A stretch of 64,000 nucleotides of DNA, from contig JAJEKB010021919.1 in NCBI GenBank assembly GCA_022393335.1, forward strand, positions 62,001 through 126,000, given 5' to 3'. Position 1 is the first letter of the stretch; every line of letters starts with the position of its first letter. The stretch comes from Macrotrachela quadricornifera (Eukaryota; Rotifera; Eurotatoria; Philodinida; Philodinidae). The notes beneath the pieces were generated by a model. The model did not search any database. It saw only the letters and a program-made list of their open reading frames with translations, and was not told the origin of the DNA. Positions 10,508-21,973 of the stretch are shown in pieces. The position numbers and the translations under genes are program-made.

Positions 10508-11395
10508 ATAACATCTTCGCACTCACCCTTCTTAGATATCTGCGATATTAATTTGATTTTAACACTAGTCTGATATGTTGGAAGTGATACTTTCAAATAT
10601 CTTTCTCTTAAGTTAAGATTTAGTTTAATGCAGTTATTCAACATATTCCAAACTTACACGTCGAGTCCCTTAAGCAACGACGAAACGATCGTCGTAAGTA
10701 TGCTTGAAATAACATCTTCGAACTCACCCTCACCCTATATATACCCTTAATATGAAAACTTCTAGAACTTTCTTGAATGTTCGAGAACATTCTCAAAAAA
10801 AACGCAAGAACTTTGTTGCCAACTTAATATTTATATATGACTGTTAGAGTTCTTTATAAATTGTCTATATCGGAATATTTAGATTTTATGGTTCTATCTA
10901 TCCTTTCAAATAGAAGAATGGATAGATCTCATTTAAATCTATCAAAGCCATCTGTGGATCCGTCTAGCAGCGGTGAAACACGTGTCATGGTAGCTGTCAC
11001 TCACCCTCAGCCATGACTATGAAAAAGTGTTGATTCATATAGTTTTATATGTCATTTCAACTAATTCTTTTGATTTTTCATAAACCATTCAAAGAATTAT
11101 AAGCCATCTGAAGATGAATCCATAGCTGAATTCGAAAACGTTTATGGTCGCTAATCTCACCCTCACCCCCCACCCTCGACGAATTAACTCTGCATACGTT
11201 AAATTAATTTTTGTAAAGAAACACATCATTTTTATTTTATTTTTTCATTCGGTCACTGGTCGATTGCTGAAAAGCAAGGGTTGAGATTAGCAGATTGAAC
11301 TTGTCTTTTAGTAAAGAGATAGGATCAGTCTGTTTTCAATTGATTCACCCTCACCCCTCAAGAATAAACAAATTTTATAAATTAATTTATCTTGA

Positions 11396-13596
11396 TTAAG
11401 TTGAATCGTTTGTTTGTGAAAGTCGTTTGACAAGTTCGATTGATTGTTCAAGTTCAATCTTGTTCGATGATACTTTAGCTTGACGAATATTGAGTGATCT
11501 TTGAGCATATTCAAAAGCCAAAGCATGTTGATCATTCTCTTCTGCATACAATAAACTCAATTCATAGCAGATTCTAGCAGTATAAGGATGATGTTTATGT
11601 CCCCATTTCTCACGTAAAGCTAATGCTTGTTTAAGATATTCAAGTGCTTCCATTCGATTGCCAAATGTTTTATGTAATAAACCTAATGTATGATATAATT
11701 GTGCTTGTGGATTAGTTAGTAAACGGTTTTCCTTAATCAATGTATCTATCTTTGATAATAAATGATAAGCTTCTTGATATTGACCATTCTTATATAAATC
11801 ATAGGATAATCTATCGACAATTTGATTGATTTCTAAATGATTATTTGGAAAGATAGTATGATAGATACCTAATGCACATTTGTTTAAATGGATAGCACAC
11901 TTCAGGTTACCAATTTCAGAGTAGACAACAGCTAAACCAGACAATGTGCAGCCATATTCGAATTTTGACTGTGGTAAACTGCGTCGTTGTAACAATAGAG
12001 CAGCTCGAAAATATTCAATAGCCTGTTGATATTTTCCCATGAAACGATAAACGCGCCCTAGTTCACGATAAATATTTGGGCGATTTTCATCATTTATGGG
12101 CAAAATACGTAGCAAACGTTGAAAATAGATGATGGCTTCTTTAAACTCACACAATATTCCAGTTAAAAGGTTTCCATATAACATTGGACCATTCGTGTGT
12201 GATAAACGTTGATGAATATGTGAGATATAATTATGTTTCAGTGTATCTATTTCCGATGTTGAAATCATTAAAATATGCCACACACGATGTTTTTTATCAT
12301 ATCTTTTGTTCGTAATAAAAAGGGGTGTGCCTATGTCGAAAAGCATTTCGTTCTCTTCTGTGTAAGCACTCAAATGAGACACATCAGCAACGATTAACTC
12401 TGGTGAACGCGTAAAATCAATCTCAATTTCAAATAAAACATATTGTCGTTTATCCTTACGACTCCGACCAGGAGACATACCTGTTGTCGGATCAATTCCA
12501 GCAAATATTTTTGCAACATTCGAATCTCTTGATGAAGACCAAAACGTATTTGTTGTCACAAGCATATTGGCGTGCAACTGCTTAATTTCTTCTCGACTCA
12601 TTATAGATCCTCGATAACAACGAAATGGTGTATTATGTAGGGCGCGTGTAGCTGCAGTCATCTCCTTTAAGCATATACTTAGATCCATAACAAAATATCG
12701 AAATATATATAAGGCACGTATATCCTCTGTGCGTAATACTCTATTCACTATATTATAAAGAAAACCCGATCTCGTATACCAATTAATAGCGTCAGATGAA
12801 TTATAAGTACGACTAAATCGATGTATATCACCCAATGGTTTTGATTTGCCACGATAAAATGCACGAATCTCATCGAGCATTTGTCGTTTGGCTTCCAATG
12901 ATTTGTAAGACATTGCCATCAAAACAACTAGAGAAGAGAAAAAGACAGATTTTGTATCTTGTGAATATCGAAAAAGAAATATATAGTCAAATAAATAAAC
13001 CAACCTCTAAATGATTGAACAGATAAGACTTCAATAAAGTTTTGACGAGCATCGTTTAGCGACTTATTTCTTCCATTAAATGTACATAATGAGCCATCAT
13101 CAAGCTCTTCTACTTCAGCTATCAATTTTTGTAGATGACCAGATGCTGATTCGTAATCGTTGTATATTCCAACCAGTTTGTCAGTTTTATTTTTTACTTC
13201 TTTAAATAAATGTATTTTATCATTACGATTTATTTTATTGCTTCGATAAATAATGAGTATTGATTGCACTTGTTGATGTTGATTAATTCGATCAATATAG
13301 ATACTTGATATTCCATCATTGGTAATATCGAAATTATCAATGACCAGTAGAATAATTATATATTCGTATGAACGTGCTTGTTTTAGATATTTTAAACATT
13401 TTAATAAACTGGTATATCGAAGAATGTTACAGTGACTGTAAGTATCTGTTAGACGAATACTTTCTTCATTGTTTATTGACGATAACAATAAACTTGAATC
13501 AATATAAACAAGAGTAATGCCACTACGGATCTTTGATAACCGACGTAACCGAATATTGCATCTTCTCTCATCGTTAAATGACAAGATTTGACTCAT
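11396..13596 (-). CDS. ADP-ribosyltransferase with TPR repeats, two exons
   Basis: Exon 1 is 13596-13005 and exon 2 is 12927-11396; the 77-nt GT-AG intron 13004-12928 restores one frame of 707 residues. Residues 1-197 form an alpha/beta, receiver-like domain of unknown role also seen in the gene at 53709. An ART catalytic domain follows with the R-S-E pattern: R303 in the CYRG block, the SSS strand near 328-330 (FWSSSRDSNVAKIF), and E389-x-E391 in the EENEMLFDIG block. ExE in mono-ART enzymes usually marks arginine-directed transfer of ADP-ribose from NAD+. The C-terminal 260 residues are TPRs of the 42-residue kinesin-light-chain-like type, probably for partner binding. No signal peptide is evident, so a cytosolic location is likely. 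Target unknown. The protein ends just before the hammerhead array. I see no inactivating mutation. Confidence 0.88.
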
Positions 13597-14614
13597 AAAA
13601 AAATAGTATTATTGAAAAATCAAATATTTATTCGTATTTCGAGCTTACTGATCTTTAGTCAGCTTCGATGCCATTATTACGAAGTGTTTATCTTTGTGTT
13701 GTTATGTCCTATGTGGATTTTATTAATCTTATGCTAAAATAAATTTATTTGTGAGAACTCCATGTCAAGTACGTACGACAGGAACCGGCCGGATTCAATG
13801 AAATTTCGGCACATTCCTGAAGCGGGATTCTATCATCGTTTTCGGACTCCGTTTTCAGTTATTTCCCGACCATTCCTGGCTCAGGATTCGATATTCTGAT
13901 ATGCTTGCCGTATTCGGGATGGCTCCCAATGACGGATCCGTTAACCTTTGACAGACGACAGAATATGGGCCATATCCCATGGTGTCCTGTCCGGTAACGA
14001 AAATACGAATGGGGCGTCTCAAAGTCGTTTAAATAGCTGGAATCCATGAACTGGGTTTTCAGTTTTAGCGTGTCGGTTCATGTATTGCTCTATACAGACG
14101 AATACTACCGGGTAGTTCCATGGGAAATCCCACATGCTTACGGTGATATTCACTGACCAACCTGAAACTTTTAGTGATTGAAGGTCTTACTACCTTAAGA
14201 ACTTAGATGAAAAACCCTACGGACTTTCGCTTGGCATCATCGTTTTTTTTGGAACCACAAAATACCACCTTTTGCCCTATAGAGAACATTTTCATCATTT
14301 TGCAGTCTTGACCTTCTCTATAGCTATAGGCGAGATTGGAACGTTATGTATCAGTGTAAAGTACTAAGTTAGTAGATTCTGTACATCACTATATTAGCTC
14401 ATACATATCACCCATATATGGATTGGTCTGATACGAGATTATGCAAAAAATGAGAAAACTGGGGAAATAGCCTATTTTCGGGCCTACTATCTGACATCAT
14501 AATACAATGACTAGCCACTATTTTTAGTCATACCGAATACATATATCTAGTGTATGTCTAGCGATATAACAACACCATCTTCAAAGTAGTTCTGTTGGTA
14601 AATACTCTGAAAAA
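13597..14614. other. Intergenic; GC-richer segment 13770-14060 unassigned
   Basis: No gene was recognised. A segment near 13780-14050 is richer in G+C than its surroundings (ggaaccggccggattc and related strings) and resembles the cggcc-containing sequence near 41740-41820, so it may be an old repeat. Confidence 0.35.
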
Positions 14615-14990
14615 AATAAGGTTCCATGAGAAAATACGAAACTTTTAGGGTTCTGTACAAAACCAATAACTTTTTAAAATAAACTCTCATGGTTTTGTAC
14701 TGAATCCTAATGGTTTTGCACGGAACCTTAAAGGTTTCGTATTTTCTCACGGAACCTTTTTTGCTGTGCGGAACCTAAAAAAAAGGTTGCGCACGAAATG
14801 GTTCTGCTGCTGGGTAAAACTCAGAACCTTTAAAAGGTTCTGTCTAATTTTTTATCACGTTTTTGAAACTTTGAACATATTTCGAGACTTTCAGAAATCT
14901 ACAGAAGCTTTTCGAAGGATTCTGGAAAGCTCCTTATTTTTTTTCCGAGTAGGACTACACAGTCGGTTGCCCTGTGGTCATCTACAGTGA
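14615..14990. repeat. Foldback repeat of the ggttccg/cgaaac family
   Basis: aaggttccatgagaaaatac near 14619 is matched by its near-exact reverse complement gtattttctcacggaacctt near 14738-14758, giving a hairpin about 140 bp long. The following 200 bp resemble one arm of the element at 16590-16896 (fcgaaact and ggttctg strings). Several copies of this family occur in the window (16590, 21635, 24421, 25330). Confidence 0.6.
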
Positions 14991-15708
14991 AAAATCACAT
15001 GTTGTGGTCAACATTTCTGACGTAAGCAAAATTTTGCAGAATTTAGGATAATAATTTCGTGAAGTACTAGTCTTAGTCTATATGCTAGTGTAGTTAGTTC
15101 ATCATACTTCTTCCGCCGTCTTGCTATCGGATGGGGTTTAAAAGTCGATTTTTTATCATGAATCGTTCCTTGGACTCCCATATACTTATATGAAAAAGGA
15201 TGACGGATTTTGAAGAAATTTTCACTATTTGTAGAGCTTTCAATTCTGAGTAAATTCGTAAAAAAGAACTTTGAAAAAGGCTTTTTTTTGATAGAGGTAG
15301 ATCCAAAACACCTTGGGAAGTGACATACGACAAGCCCTTAAAACTCGGTTTTGCTGTAAAATGGTAATAAATAGCTTCTGAGAGATTATTTCACTAAAAC
15401 AAGATCAAAAATAAAATATAAAACGATATTTTGATTTCTTGGCAAAAATGTGATTCAAACCATATTGTACTTAGACTGAATTTTAAAGATAATTGTATTG
15501 CATAAAGGTCTGAACTAATCCATGACGATGCAACAACTCATAGATATATTAGATCGTGTATTATTTTGAACAGTCGAATTCTTTGATGAGAATTTTGTTT
15601 TTGACCTTGTTTTAGTGAAATAATCTCTCAAAAACGATTTAATAACATTTTACAGCAAAACCGAATTTTAGGAGCTTCTTGTATGTCACTTCCCAAGGTG
15701 TTTTGGAT

Positions 15709-16458
15709 GGTACACCGACAGTTGAACCCCGAAAATTGAGACCCTGACAGTTGAGCTCCCCGACGATTGAGCCCCACTGTATTTGTCATCTTCCTAGATC
15801 TTGGATATTCATTCAATGCGTTAGTATTATCTTTTCCAGGAATTTGTAATCACTCCCTATTTGTTTCATGACACCCATCTCTTATCTGTATTCATGCATT
15901 CGTTCTTCGCTCCGACCTATAAGTAGACCGGTTATAATTCAGATAAAGCATGTGATAAACAGCTACATTCATCTCCTCTTATCTAGTCATCACTACTGCT
16001 TCTATCCTAATCTATTACTATTATTACATAATGTCAACTGTAAAATCCTCCAGAAGCCAGATCAACGTTTACTTGATGATTTTGTTTATCGATTTGCTAA
16101 AATATCTAAAACCATCTGGTGTTATGGTCAAAATAATTGTGTAGGTCCGTGTGAACTTGATAATGGGTGAATAATTACAGGTGCGACAAGGAAAACCAAG
16201 AAAACCTGCAAAATATGAACATTTGAATGAATAATTTCAACAATTACTTTCTTTTCATTTGATTACAAGAGGCGTATATTTTAAAATAGCAAGAGCATTG
16301 TTCAATTTTTTATGTAATTGTTACTGTGCTCAAAATAAATTTATTTTCTTGTGTTTCCTAATTCTTCTTTATGCTGGGGGCTCAATTGTCGGGAGCTCAG
16401 CTTTCGGGAGGCTCAACTGTCGGGACTCAATTGTCGGGAGTTCAACTGTCGGGCCACC
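15709..16458. mobile_element. Non-autonomous MULE-like element with 9-bp target duplication
   Basis: The 9-mer gttttggat is duplicated exactly at 15700-15708 and 16459-16467. The ends are inverted repeats made of short tandem units: ccgacagttgaacc on the left and ggttcaactgtcgg-like gggctcaactgtcggg units on the right (16375-16458). A 9-bp duplication and tandem-repeat termini match MULE habits and parallel the unrelated ends of the element at 6930-10111. The interior has an open stretch (15868-16170) of 100 codons with no recognised domain. Confidence 0.82.
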
Positions 16459-16589
16459 GTTTTGGATCTATTTCTATCAAAACAGAGCTCTTTTCAAAGT
16501 TCTTTTTTACGAATTTACTTAGAATTGAAAGCTCTACAAATAGTGAAAATTTCTTCAAAATCCGTCGTCCTTTTTCATGCAAGTATATG

Positions 16590-16896
16590 CATTCTAAAAG
16601 AATAGGTTTTATCCCAAACCCCTCAAAAAGGTTCTGTAGATATCAAAAAGCTTCCAAATGACTCGAACTGCCGGAAGAAACCATAAAAAATTTCTACGAA
16701 ACCTAAAAAGGTTCTTCTCCTGGATACAGGGAAAGAACATTTTCCACGAAACCTTTTTCAGTTCCATGCAAAACCTAAGAAGGTTTCGTAGAATTTTTTT
16801 ATCGTTTCTTTCGGCACTTCAACTCATTTGGAAGCTTTTTGATATCTACAGAACCTTTTTGAGGGGTTTGTGATAAAGCCTATTTTTTTTAGAGTG
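16590..16896. mobile_element. Nested foldback MITE
   Basis: Arms of about 100 bp: cattctaaaagaataggttt at the left and its complement ending ttttagagtg at the right, with caaacccctcaaaaaggttc and gaacctttttgaggggtttg further in. It is inserted in the right arm of the larger foldback between aagtatatg and tgggactcc; the uninterrupted left arm reads through this point. A 2-bp duplication at most is visible. Confidence 0.78.
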
Positions 16897-17110
16897 TGGG
16901 ACTCCAAGGAACGACGCATGAGGAAAAATCGACTTTTTAATTCCACCCGATTGCAAGACGGCGGAAGAAGTGTGATGAACTAACTATCTACCAACGACAA
17001 AATCACTGTCAATAGTATTTCTGATCTAGAATATAGAGTTTACGGTAAGAAGACATTTTCTTAGATACATATGAATAGTACACGTGCGGATGTTTATACT
17101 ACAAATAAAA

Positions 17111-17450
17111 ATTAATATGAATATACAAAGCGTTGATAAACTGTCCCAGTACTTTTAGCGCACTCTCTAATAACGATTATCAAAAAATCACTGAAAATTT
17201 TGTTAACCTTATCATCTAATCAAACATATAATATTAATTTCTGTGAATAACCACCTTATGGTTTCAATTTTAACGTTGTTAAACTGGTCTGGAACATTAT
17301 TAACAGAAAATTAAATCACGAATTTAAAGTTGGAACGTGAACCACATAATGTAGTTAACGAAATTTTCAGTGAATTTTTAATAATCGTTATTAGAGAGCG
17401 TGCTTAAAGTACTTAGGCAGTTTATCAAAGCTTTGCATATTCATATTAAC
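17111..17450. mobile_element. MITE with long terminal inverted repeats
   Basis: Left arm 17111-17208 (attaatatgaatatacaaag ... ctaataacgattat ... gaaaattttgttaac) matches the reverse complement of 17354-17450 with few differences, including the string ctctctaataacgattat. Length about 340 bp. No ORF. The family is unassigned. Confidence 0.75.
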
Positions 17451-17464
17451 TTGTATCTGTATTA

Positions 17465-18265
17465 ATATAACAAGTAACGCTCTTCTAAAGACTCGCTCTT
17501 CTCTTTCTCGTAGAAATCGTATTTCTAAACTACCATCAAGCTATTCACTTATAAAATTAAAAAAACCGAAGTAAGATGTAAGTTCCTCAACCTCATCTGC
17601 CTTTGACCAAACTTCATAAAAACAAATGTTTTCTGTTAAAAATTTGTCGTTTATTTAAGAACTTGAGCCTGAAAAATTTTCAGAAAACTGACTTCAGTTT
17701 TGGATTCCTCGACACCGTTACCCTTCGGTCAACCCTTATAAAAAAATTTTTTTTTTGCAAAAAAAGTGATCCTTTGTTTCAAAAAAATGATCCTCAAAAA
17801 AATTTTAAAAAACTAACTTCAGATTCAGATTCCTGGATCCCGATTACCCTTCGGTTAAGTTTTACAGAAAATATTAGTAAAATGTTCTTTTGACCTTGTG
17901 CGAGCATACAAGCAAGCAATCAAACAGACAATTTATGTTTGCAAGACTCTTCTCGACGAGAAAGAGAATAATAATCAGCAATGGTGTTCATCACCCATCA
18001 CGATGAAATCATCATTTCGTGAAAAAAACCTATTTTCGATGAAAAATACCAAACTTCACCAATTCCTAACATCAATTGATCAATGCTGATACCACATGAT
18101 CACCGAAAAGACCTCAGATTCGAAGTCCTCGTATCGAATCACCTCTAGAAATGTCTTTTTCGAAAAATCGATTTTCGATGTTTTTTTGACCCTGTGAACA
18201 CACAATCAAGCAAGCAGACAATTTATGTTTCTAAGACTCTTCTCTACGAGAAAGAGAATTAATTA
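17465..18265 (+). repeat. Dispersed repeat, copy 2, with a duplicated 3' end
   Basis: 17465-17975 is the second copy of the repeat seen inverted at 395-645 and shares ctctttctcgtagaaa, aagctattcacttataaaa and tttatgtttgcaagactctt. The terminal 80 bp occurs again at 18185-18265 (caagcaagcagacaatttat and the following bases), giving a second end. Inner ORFs such as 17603-17893 are low-complexity Phe/Lys stretches with no domain. Confidence 0.6.
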
Positions 18266-18589
18266 ATTACAAATTTGTTCTATTAAGAAATCCAAAAAAC
18301 AGAATTAAAAGCGTCTCAATAGGATTTTTGTTAACTATTCATTCACCGTTTTGTTTTGCAGATGTTAATTTATATATAGGAAACTTTTTTCTGTCATATC
18401 AACTATCTTTAAAATTCTCTTTGAAAGTAAGTTCTATTATAAATTCATTTCTTTTCTCTCTACAGATATGTCCTTTACCCCGCACCATACCTAAGACACA
18501 AATTACCTTTCGCCAATCCTAGTCTTAATGCCTTTTTGTAGAAACCAAGAGAAAAATCGATATCCTATACATTTCTCATCCGAGCAGAT

Positions 18590-19080
18590 ATGTCAGTAAA
18601 TATAGACATTCTGGCAAAAAGCCTCCGGCAATCCTAGTAGAGGTGCCATTGAAATCTCGATAAACATTCTATCGAAATCCTACAAAAATCAAAAAAGTCC
18701 TATCGAAATCCTAGTAGAAATTCTGTGGAACTCATAAAAATTCTATTGAAATCTTGGTGAAAATTCTATCCAGGTCGAAAAGTCAGACATCACATCAGAC
18801 AAGGTCTTATAAGATCTTATACATATAAGACTTTTTGTATGATCTTGACATAAGAACAAGCAAGCTGAAGGTGACTTGAGCTTTTACAAGATTTCATCGG
18901 ATTCTGAATGAAAGTCTGCAGCAAACATCTTGTAAGATTCGAAGACTAAGAAACATATGAGAACCGACTTCATAAATCGTGTTAGATCTTATCAGATCAG
19001 ACAAGATTTATAGAGAAAGAATCATAAAAGAAACCTAAGACAGATCTTGTCTGATCATATCTGATCTGATAGATTCCGCT
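18590..19080. repeat. Degenerate short tandem repeats
   Basis: 18600-18790 repeats variants of tctatcgaaatcctagtaga with about 24-30 bp spacing. 18800-19080 repeats variants of agatcttatcagatcagaca. Both look like old minisatellite-type sequence. No gene was seen. Confidence 0.5.
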
Positions 19081-19974
19081 TTTTTATTGGAAAATTCTAG
19101 ATCAATTTCTTCCTCTCATCAATGAAAAGACACAAAATACTAATGTGTATTGAACAAACTAATTTTAGATAATATCACAATTAGAGAAAGGACTTTTCAT
19201 AACACAAATTCACGTTTTACAATGAAAGTTAATCAAACAAAGGTTATATCTATGATCTTTCCAGCGGTTATATGAACACTCATTCGAAAAAGGATTTGCC
19301 CTCATACAACCCAAGTTGATCAAAATTTCTATAAGTTTAGTATGGAAGTCTATATATTCTTTACAATACTTCGATCGATAAAGTTGAAACTACTAGTACT
19401 ATTATACAAACCTATTTATTGTTTTGACTATCCAAAATGATATAATTTCCAATAGAAAAAGTAGTTTATTTCTAAACTATTATTACCGAAACCAATTAAT
19501 TGTTTTGACTGTCTATGATGATTTAGTTTGAAATATACAAAAGCTTTTTTGTTTCCACAATATTAGCATAGATATTCACTGTCTTAAGTATATATAAATG
19601 GTACCCTTTCAAATGTAGAAAGTTGTTTATTTCTTTGCTCATAGTATTGAAATATAATAAATTTTTTGACCATCTAAATTGTACTGTAACGCCGTTTTTG
19701 ACTTTTTCTTCTTCCTTAAGCACTTTCATTTAATTGATCACACAAAGAAAAAATGCACACATCTCCTGACTATTCATTCATTATACATACACACAGCGTT
19801 TACTGACTCAATACGTACATACGCCCTATCCGTGAGAATACCCTCACAGTATAGCACTTGAGGCCTATGGGTATCTACATAGTATTATACCAAAGAAGCT
19901 AAAAATCTCAGAAAAATGCACATGTAATGATATATCAATCGAGGTTCAGATGTACTAGGATACCTACCAGACTA

Positions 19975-20265
19975 TAGCATAATGGTGCACCCAAGTGGGT
20001 ATAGATGTAGTGATATACCCAAATGGGTATAGGTGTAGTGGTTAGAGCAAGGATGCAAGTACATGTAATTGTACTTTTTGTGTTTTTCAAGTACAAAGTA
20101 CTTGTGCGTGAACTTGGTTGAGAATACTTGTACTTGTACTTGTCCTTGTGTTGAAGTACTTGTACTTATACCTATACTTGTACTTGGTTGAAAGTACTTG
20201 TACTTGTATTTGCACATGAATGATTGTACTTGGACCCGTACTTGTACTTGTCGTACCCCTGACTC
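19975..20265. repeat. Minisatellite plus (GTACTT)n microsatellite
   Basis: 19975-20045 contains tandem units of about 30 bp of the form gatatacccaaatgggtata. 20055-20265 is a degenerate run of gtactt units. Related units recur at 20650-20945. Any ORF through here is repeat-derived. Confidence 0.8.
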
Positions 20266-20278
20266 AGGGTCCAATTAG

Positions 20279-20624
20279 ATTCCAAGGAAGCTTGTCTTCA
20301 CTATTATGCATTTGGTGAATTGGGTTCTATGACCATTTTGGTAGAGGATGTTGAGACGAACAAAAGTCCCCACAGACAATAATATAGTTTCTATGATGTT
20401 TAAGCAAGAAAAACGATCCTGAAATCTCATTGGCTGATAGTAAGAGTCCACTCAGATGGCGAGAAAGCCTAGTTTTGCTATTATGCGTCTGGCCATTAGG
20501 ATTCTATGGTCATTTTGGTAGAGGATGTTGAGACGAACAAAAGTCCCCGTAGACAACAATATTGTTTCTGTGGTGCATAAGCAAGAAAAACGGCCCTGAA
20601 ATCTCATTGGTTTAGAATGGCCGC
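20279..20624 (+). repeat. Direct duplication of about 170 bp
   Basis: The two halves, 20279-20447 and 20452-20624, are direct copies; both contain cattttggtagaggatgttg, agacgaacaaaagtcccc and ccctgaaatctcattgg-like strings. They are flanked on both sides by the gtactt and gtatacccaaatggg repeats, so the block is probably part of a larger satellite-like unit. Confidence 0.75.
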
Positions 20625-20649
20625 ATCAGATTTGGACAGAAACAAGTAG

Positions 20650-20945
20650 AGCAAGTAGAGTTATGTCAAGTACAAGTACAAGTACTCCATCCAAGTACAG
20701 GTCCAAGTGCAATCATTCAAGTACAAGTACAAGTATAAGTATTTGTACTTGATGTGCTTGTACTTGTCCTACCTCTGGTAGTGGTATACCCAGATGGCTA
20801 CGGATCAAGTGATATACCCAAATGGGTATATGTAGAGTGGTATACCCAATTGGGTATAGGTGTAGTGGTATAACCAGATGAGTATAGGTCAAGTGATATA
20901 CCCAAATGGGTATGTGTAGAGTCGTATACGCAAGTGGGTATAGGT
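20650..20945. repeat. (AAGTAC)n microsatellite and gtatacccaaatggg minisatellite
   Basis: 20660-20776 is a run of aagtac units on the + strand, in the opposite orientation to the gtactt run at 20055-20265. 20780-20945 holds several 30-bp units of the form ggtatacccaaatgggtat. With 19975-20265 this forms an inverted arrangement around the duplicated block. Confidence 0.78.
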
Positions 20946-21416
20946 AGGGATGCACCGAACCCGAACTCCCGTTCGAAGTTCGGACCGAACAGTTCTGGTT
21001 CGGTCTCGAGTTCGGGGTTTGAGTTTGGGTTCGATCTTCAGAGTTCGGGTTCGAGACTACTTCACCGAACTCAGACAGGGTTGAATATCTGGATGGCTCA
21101 TCAAGCATTTTTGAAAGGTATATTATCGATTTTGAAAATACTCTAAGGTTCGGTGAGGTTCGGGTTCGGCTTTTTGCGAATTTTGCCAGTTTTATTCAAA
21201 TGTTCCAAATTTCTCATTTTTTTGGATCATTTATTTCACTGTGCACAGACATAGCATAACCGACTCTGAAACCTAATGTTTTGGTTTATTTCTATATCCT
21301 TTTATCTATTGACTAAAGTAATCAAAACCGAATCCGAACCCAAACCGAACCCGAACTTTGAGACCGGGCCGGAATCCGAACCCTAGCCCGAACGTTTGGG
21401 TTCGGTGCATGCCTAA
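20946..21416. mobile_element. Non-autonomous element with hAT-like ends and GTTCGG minisatellite
   Basis: The left end reads tagggatgcaccgaacccga and the right end is its near complement (gggttcggtgcatgccta). The interior next to each end is rich in gttcgg/ccgaac units. Ends of the tagggatgcaccga type are common in animal hAT elements, but I see no clean 8-bp target duplication, so the superfamily is tentative. The short ORFs in it are repeat translations. Confidence 0.5.
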
Positions 21417-21620
21417 TATTAAGTCTTTAAAAAAAACTTAATGGCTTAATATTAAGCGTTACGCTTTTTGCTTAACGCTTAGTATTAAGTGTGAAGCTTT
21501 TCACTTAACGATTAATATTAAGTGGTTAAGTGTTTATTTGAAAAACTTAATATATTAATATTAAGTGTTAAGTGGAAAAGCTTAACTTAATTTTAAGTTA
21601 AGTTAGTTTTCCCATCCCTA
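21417..21620. repeat. Degenerate AATATTAAG tandem repeat
   Basis: Repeated variants of aatattaagtgttaagtg, partly palindromic, ending at a cccatccctac string that is the complement of a tagggatggg terminus. It may be the interior and right end of another small element. Confidence 0.5.
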
Positions 21621-21629
21621 CTGGATACA

Positions 21630-21973
21630 GCGCAAGAACCTTCGCTATGGAACGTGTTTAAGTTTCGTCCAAAAACTAAAAAGACTTCGTAGGAAAAAAA
21701 ACAAACTTCAAGGTACTGTATGAAATCTGCAAAACTAACGACAAAACCCAGAGGTTTGTTTTTTTCTTACGAAGTCTTTTTAGTTTTTAGACGACCCTTA
21801 AACACGTTTCATAGCGAAGGTTCTTTCGCTATATTCAGGGGAAGAATCCTTTTAGGTTTCGTAGAATTTTTTTATCGTTTTTTCCAACATTTTAACTCAC
21901 TTGGAAACTTTTGTACATCTGGAGCACCCTTTTGAGGAGTTTCGACAAAAAACTATATTTTTTTTTTAGAGTG
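21630..21973. mobile_element. Foldback element related to 16590-16896
   Basis: An inverted repeat of about 70 bp has arms at 21635-21705 and 21754-21824 (gaaccttcgctatggaacgt and its complement, actaaaaagacttcgta and its complement). The right 150 bp, ending ttttagagtg, closely matches the right arm of the element at 16590-16896 (aggtttcgtagaattttttt, atcgtttttt). Confidence 0.7.

Larger units (their letters stand above)
10140..11360 (+). repeat. Tandem array of hammerhead-ribozyme monomers (retrozyme-like)
   Basis: At least six related monomers occur in the same orientation. Their GAAA core positions are 10173, 10328, 10481, 10682, 10975 and 11134, so steps are 155, 153, 201, 293 and 159 bp. 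Most monomers end in a C-rich tctcaccctcaccc-like tail, and a seventh tail is at 11343. Each copy has a stem II-like segment and, right after GAA, a palindromic helix III followed by a cleavable C or T. Tandem monomers of this size with a small type I hammerhead are the pattern of metazoan retrozymes. There is no protein coding. The array lies directly 3' of the convergent ART/TPR gene. Confidence 0.75.
15091..16987. mobile_element. Large foldback element interrupted by two nested insertions
   Basis: The left arm 15091-15412 is the near-exact reverse complement of a right arm made of three pieces: 15595-15708, 16468-16589 and 16897-16987. Both outer ends read tagttagttcatca or its complement, and both arms share tcttccgccgtcttgc, cgtaaaaaagaactttgaaa and gtgacatac strings. 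The spacer is about 180 bp. The right arm is split by a 750-bp element at 15709-16458 and by a 307-bp element at 16590-16896, whereas the left arm is uninterrupted and shows the original order. No transposase was found. Confidence 0.8.
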
